Source of the DNA: Pantoea sp. GD03673
Lineage (GTDB): Bacteria; Pseudomonadota; Gammaproteobacteria; Enterobacterales; Enterobacteriaceae
Direction of reading: 5' to 3'
Assembly: GCF_029844725.1 (NCBI RefSeq)
Contig: NZ_JAOCKJ010000014.1
Coordinates: forward strand, 1-51,914
Length of the DNA: 51,914 bases
Shown here piece after piece: positions 48,494-51,914 of the stretch; positions within the stretch are counted from its first letter, which is position 1; each line of letters starts with the position of its first letter. Below the pieces are notes generated by a model. It made no database searches, was not told where the DNA came from, and was given only the letters and a program-made list of their open reading frames with translations. The position numbers and the translations under genes are program-made.

Positions 48494-48514
48494 CTGAGGA
48501 GATGAACCGCTGAA

Positions 48515-49330
48515 TTACCAACCTTTAACCGCGCCGCCGTTAAAGATTTTGTTAGCCGCGTCGTTCACTTCGTCAGACTGGTAAGCCTGCACGAACTTTT
48601 TCACGTTTTCCGCATCTTTATTATCTTCGCGCGCGACAATCAGGTTCACATAAGGTGAATCTTTATCTTCGACGAAAATGCCATCTTTGGCCGGGGTCAG
48701 ACCGATCTGGCTGGCGTAAGTCGTGTTGATCACGGCCAGCGCAATCTGCTGATCGTCCAGTGAGCGTGGCAGCTGTGGCGCTTCCAGCTCAACAATTTTC
48801 AGATGCTTAGGGTTCTCAGTGATATCCAGTGAGGTTGGCAGCAAGCCTGTGCCATCTTTCAGTTTGATCAGACCCACTTTCTGCAGCAGCAGCAGCGTAC
48901 GGCCCAGGTTGGTCGGATCGTTTGGAATAGCAACCTGCGCGCCATCCTGCAGCTCATCCAGTGACTTGATCTTCTTTGAATAGCCTGCAATCGGGTAGAC
49001 GAAGGAGTTACCGACTGAAACCAGCTTGTAACCCCGATCTTTGATCTGCTGATCCAGATAAGGTTTGTGCTGGAAGGCATTCACGTCGATATCGCCTTTG
49101 CTCAGCGCTTCGTTTGGCAGCACGTAGTCGTTGAATGTGACCAGTTCAACGTCCAGACCATACTTACCTTTTGCTACTTTCTGTGCGGCTTCTGCAACCT
49201 GCTGCTCAGCACCGACAATGACGCCCACTTTAATGTGGTTAGCGTCTTTCTCTTTTTGATCGCATCCTGCCAGCGCAATCGCGCCAATCAGAGCACCCAC
49301 AGCGGCAATTTTTTTAAATCTGAAAGACAT
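48515..49330 (-). CDS. metQ: D-methionine-binding lipoprotein MetQ
   Basis: MetQ captures L- and D-methionine for the MetNI transporter. The 271 residues equal E. coli MetQ. The lipobox LAGC places the lipid anchor at Cys23. Type II binding-protein segments follow: KVGVIVGAEQQVAEAA, DVNAFQHKPYLDQQ and PNDPTNLGRTLLLLQ. It is the last gene of metNIQ, 31 bases after metI. Confidence 0.97.
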   Translation of the reverse strand: MSFRFKKIAAVGALIGAIALAGCDQKEKDANHIKVGVIVGAEQQVAEAAQKVAKGKYGLDVELVTFNDYVLPNEALSKGDIDVNAFQHKPYLDQQIKDRGYKLVSVGNSFVYPIAGYSKKIKSLDELQDGAQVAIPNDPTNLGRTLLLLQKVGLIKLKDGTGLLPTSLDITENPKHLKIVELEAPQLPRSLDDQQIALAVINTTYASQIGLTPAKDGIFVEDKDSPYVNLIVAREDNKDAENVKKFVQAYQSDEVNDAANKIFNGGAVKGW

Positions 49331-49361
49331 ATCCTTTCCTTAATAATGTGAGATTGCTGGC

Positions 49362-50015
49362 TTACTTATGGGACACAGCACGCACGATGCGGTCGCCACA
49401 GAATTGAATGAGATACACCAAAACCACTAACAACACCAATACCGTATTCATCACAGTGGCGTTGTATCCGATATAACCATACTGATAACCGATCTGACCC
49501 AGACCACCGGCACCCACTGCGCCACCCATAGCGGAGTAGCCGACCAGGGTAATCAGGGTGATGGTTGCTGCATTCACCAGGCCCGGCATCGCTTCCGGCA
49601 GCAGAACCTTGCGGACGATCTGCATTGGCGTTGCGCCCATCGCACGTGACGCTTCGATCAGGCCGGTAGGCAGTTCCAGCAGGGCATTTTCAACCATACG
49701 GGCGATAAACGGTGCCGCCCCGACGGTGAGCGGCACGATGGCTGCCTGCAGGCCGATAGAGGTGCCGACGATGATTCGGGTGAAGGGAATCATCCAGACC
49801 AGTAAGATAATGAAAGGAATGGAGCGGAAGATATTCACCACCGCCGAGAGCACGCGGTAAAGCCCCTGATTCTGCAGAATCTGACCCTGACGGGTGACAT
49901 AGAGTAAAACGCCGACCGGCAGGCCCAGTACAAAACCGAAAAAGCCTGAGACGAAGGTCATCATCAGCGTTTCCCACACGCCCCGTCCCAGCAACCACAT
50001 CATCGCCTCAGACAT
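49362..50015 (-). CDS. metI: Methionine ABC transporter permease MetI
   Basis: MetI forms the dimeric membrane channel for methionine. The 217 residues equal E. coli MetI, with five transmembrane segments and the EAA loop [24 protein letters not shown] that docks MetN. Its ATG overlaps the metN stop region by eight bases, so translation is coupled. Confidence 0.97.
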   Translation of the reverse strand: MSEAMMWLLGRGVWETLMMTFVSGFFGFVLGLPVGVLLYVTRQGQILQNQGLYRVLSAVVNIFRSIPFIILLVWMIPFTRIIVGTSIGLQAAIVPLTVGAAPFIARMVENALLELPTGLIEASRAMGATPMQIVRKVLLPEAMPGLVNAATITLITLVGYSAMGGAVGAGGLGQIGYQYGYIGYNATVMNTVLVLLVVLVYLIQFCGDRIVRAVSHK

Positions 50016-51039
50016 AACCTAACACCTCTACTTTCACATGATTCTCCTTCAGCCAGGCTATCGCCTCGCGGGTATCGCTTTCTGCGCCGTGCATTTCGGC
50101 CAGCATAATGCCGAACTTCACGCCACCGGCGTAGTCCATCTGGGCACTGATAATGTTGTTGTTCACGTTGTAACGGCGGGCCGCTTCGGAAAGCAGCGGC
50201 GCATCAACCGATTTACCGGTGAATTCCAGTCGCAGCAGGGGCACGGTGCCCTCAGCGGCGGTGGCAGAAAGACGCTGCTGGTAATCATCCGGGATATCCA
50301 GATGCAGTGTTGACTGAATAAACTGTTGCGCCAGAGGCGTCTTGGGATGTGAGAACACTTCACTGACGCTATCTTTCTCTATCAGCTCACCGTGACTGAT
50401 GACCGCAACCTGATCGCAGATGCGTTTCACCACATCCATCTCATGGGTGATCAGCAGAATCGTGAGCCCAAGACGGCGGTTAATGTCTTTCAGCAACTCC
50501 AGAATAGAGCGGGTTGTGGCGGGATCCAGAGCGCTGGTGGCTTCATCACACAGCAGCACCTTAGGATTGCTGGCCAGAGCACGGGCAATCGCGACACGCT
50601 GCTTCTGACCGCCCGAGAGATTCGCAGGCCAGGCATCATGCTTATCAGACAATCCCACCAGTTCCAGCAGCTCCGTAACGCGAGCAGTGATCTGGGCGCG
50701 CGAGAGATTGCCGAGTTCCAGTGGCAGAGAAACGTTGCCCGCGACGGTGCGGGAATTCATCAGGTTAAAGTGCTGAAAGATCATGCCAATCTGGCGGCGC
50801 GCCTGGGTCAACTGACGTTCATTGAGTGCAGTCAAATCAGCGCCGTCAACCAGTACGCGGCCCGAAGTAGGGCGCTCCAGCAGGTTCACGCAACGAATCA
50901 ATGTACTTTTACCGGCACCAGAAGCGCCAATAACGCCATAAATCTGTCCGGCAGGCACATGCAGGCTCACATCCGACAATGCCGGAATAGTCCGCGAGCC
51001 CTGCTGAAACACCTTGGTGATATTTTCTAGTTTAATCAT
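50008..51039 (-). CDS. metN: Methionine ABC transporter ATPase MetN
   Basis: MetN powers MetI and is inhibited by bound methionine. The 343 residues equal E. coli MetN. Walker A (GASGAGKST), signature (LSGGQKQR) and Walker B ([11 protein letters not shown]) are intact, and the C-terminal ACT-like domain (about 265-343) that senses methionine is present. It heads metNIQ, behind a MetJ-operator promoter. Confidence 0.98.
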   Translation of the reverse strand: MIKLENITKVFQQGSRTIPALSDVSLHVPAGQIYGVIGASGAGKSTLIRCVNLLERPTSGRVLVDGADLTALNERQLTQARRQIGMIFQHFNLMNSRTVAGNVSLPLELGNLSRAQITARVTELLELVGLSDKHDAWPANLSGGQKQRVAIARALASNPKVLLCDEATSALDPATTRSILELLKDINRRLGLTILLITHEMDVVKRICDQVAVISHGELIEKDSVSEVFSHPKTPLAQQFIQSTLHLDIPDDYQQRLSATAAEGTVPLLRLEFTGKSVDAPLLSEAARRYNVNNNIISAQMDYAGGVKFGIMLAEMHGAESDTREAIAWLKENHVKVEVLGYV

Positions 51040-51117
51040 TATGTTATTAATTATCGTGTTGCGTTGTCCGTGGTGTGGGAAGCCTCGTCACTTTTAATCG
51101 CGATAAAAGCTGGATGG

Positions 51118-51146
51118 ATGTTAAGGCATCCAGACGTCTAAATCAA
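51118..51146 (-). promoter_or_regulatory. metNIQ promoter with MetJ boxes
   Basis: On the minus strand TTGATT (51141-51146) and TAACAT (51118-51123) are spaced by 17 bases. Within the spacer is a perfect met box AGACGTCT (51132-51139) next to an imperfect one (AGGCATCC, 51124-51131, 5 of 8 on the plus strand). MetJ bound with S-adenosylmethionine would therefore lie between -35 and -10. Confidence 0.85.
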
Positions 51147-51228
51147 TGGAAGTGATTCAATCTGACATTCTCCCTTTTATAGTAATCATGCGATACTGAT
51201 CGGCAATTTTTACAGCAGGAGTTTCTAC

Positions 51229-51789
51229 GTGGCGAATAAAGTCCCGGCTATTTTTCTTGATCGTGATGGCACCCTTAATGTCGACAGTGGCTACGTCCAT
51301 GAGATCGATGACTTCCAGTTTATTGACGGCACGATTGAAGCGCTGCAGCAACTGAAGGCAATGGGCTATGCGCTGGTGGTCGTGACCAATCAGTCTGGTA
51401 TAGCGCGCGGTATGTTTACCGAAGATACCTTTATGCGGCTGACAGAGTGGATGGACTGGTCGCTGGCCGATCGCGACGTTGATCTTGATGGCATCTATTT
51501 CTGTCCTCACCATCCTGAAGCAACAGTAGAAGAGTTCCGTCAGGAGTGTGACTGCCGTAAACCGCAACCTGGCATGTTGCTGACGGCACAGGAAGAGCTG
51601 AACATTGATATGGCTGCTTCTTATATGGTGGGTGACAAGCTGGAAGATATGCTGGCTGGCCAGGCTGCCGGTGTTGGCACCAGGGTGCTGGTGCGCAGCG
51701 GTAAACCCGTTACGGCTGAAGGGGAAGCTGCAGCAAACTGGATAATTAATAGCCTGGCAGAGCTGCCAGCACGCATTAAACAGGGGTAA
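51229..51789 (+). CDS. gmhB: D-glycero-beta-D-manno-heptose-1,7-bisphosphate 7-phosphatase
   Basis: GmhB removes the 7-phosphate in making ADP-heptose for the LPS core. The 186 residues (E. coli 191) belong to the HAD family: nucleophile and acid in FLDRDGTLN (Asp11 and Asp13), VVTNQSG, the zinc loop [21 protein letters not shown], and MVGDKLEDM. It starts at GTG 51229 with AGGAG upstream. It is divergent from metN and immediately precedes the rRNA promoter, as with E. coli rrnH. Confidence 0.96.
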   Translation: MANKVPAIFLDRDGTLNVDSGYVHEIDDFQFIDGTIEALQQLKAMGYALVVVTNQSGIARGMFTEDTFMRLTEWMDWSLADRDVDLDGIYFCPHHPEATVEEFRQECDCRKPQPGMLLTAQEELNIDMAASYMVGDKLEDMLAGQAAGVGTRVLVRSGKPVTAEGEAAANWIINSLAELPARIKQG

Positions 51790-51802
51790 AACGGCGCTTT
51801 TG

Positions 51803-51817
51803 TGCAAATTTCAGGCG
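51803..51817 (+). promoter_or_regulatory. Fis-like site upstream of the rRNA promoter
   Basis: This 15-base segment satisfies the degenerate Fis consensus (G at 1, Y at 4, R at 5, W at 8, Y at 11, R at 12, C at 15), about 60-75 bases upstream of the predicted start. A/T-rich sequence at 51820-51840 could form an UP element. Fis consensus is loose, so this is only likely by position. Confidence 0.45.
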
Positions 51818-51843
51818 AACAGCAAAAAAGTCTCAATTTGCAC

Positions 51844-51914
51844 TTGCGCTATCTGAACCGTTCCCTATAATGCGCCTCCACTGACACGGCAAACCGGCAA
51901 CGGGAAACGGGTTA
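51844..51914 (+). promoter_or_regulatory. rRNA operon P1 promoter and start of leader
   Basis: TTGCGC (51844-51849) and a perfect TATAAT (51866-51871) are spaced by 16 bases and followed by the GC-rich discriminator GCGCCTCC and the start region CACTGACACGG, almost the same as E. coli rrn P1. It is the rRNA operon promoter that E. coli rrnH has after gmhB. The leader continues to the window end; no 16S sequence is reached. Confidence 0.9.

Overview
The window is a chromosomal stretch of an enterobacterium, most likely Pantoea or a close Erwiniaceae relative. I base this on near-identity to remembered Escherichia coli proteins, on E. coli-like gene order, and on lineage-specific gaps and additions: nothing is present where E. 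coli has clcA, yadS and nlpE, and a monohaem cytochrome c gene is fused by overlap to tilS. Species-level assignment is inference only.

Layout from left to right. Bases 1-92 are the edge of an IS3-type element sitting where mrcB would be expected. Next come fhuACDB (Fur-controlled ferrichrome uptake), a fold-back intergenic repeat, hemL (minus), erpA, a small secreted protein of unknown function, btuF and mtnN (minus), dgt, degP with a sigma-E promoter, and cdaR. A minus-strand block follows: yaeH, dapD, glnD, map. The plus strand then runs as one long essential-gene array: rpsB-tsf (with structured leader and internal attenuator), pyrH, frr, dxr, uppS, cdsA, rseP, bamA, skp, lpxD, fabZ, lpxA, lpxB, rnhB, dnaE, accA. 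After it come ldcC, yaeR, tilS and cytochrome c. The right end has rof/yaeP (minus), arfB, then proS, trmO, rcsF and the MetJ-controlled metNIQ operon (all minus), gmhB, and finally an rRNA P1 promoter with a Fis-like site. The 16S gene itself lies beyond the window.

Functionally the middle block links translation (S2, EF-Ts, RRF), isoprenoid and undecaprenyl phosphate supply (Dxr, UppS), phospholipid and fatty-acid supply (CdsA, FabZ, AccA), lipid A synthesis (LpxD, LpxA, LpxB) and outer-membrane protein assembly with stress sensing (BamA, Skp, RseP, DegP). The flanks handle iron and cobalamin uptake, nitrogen sensing and methionine uptake.

I see no CRISPR array, tRNA, prophage or defence island, and no gene cluster that clearly forms a new system. 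The parts most worth a second look are small: the fold-back element that appears to split a shared fhuB/hemL terminator, a 23-codon reading frame overlapping the dxr start inside a hairpin, the tilS-cytochrome c overlap, and the unassigned secreted protein beside erpA.
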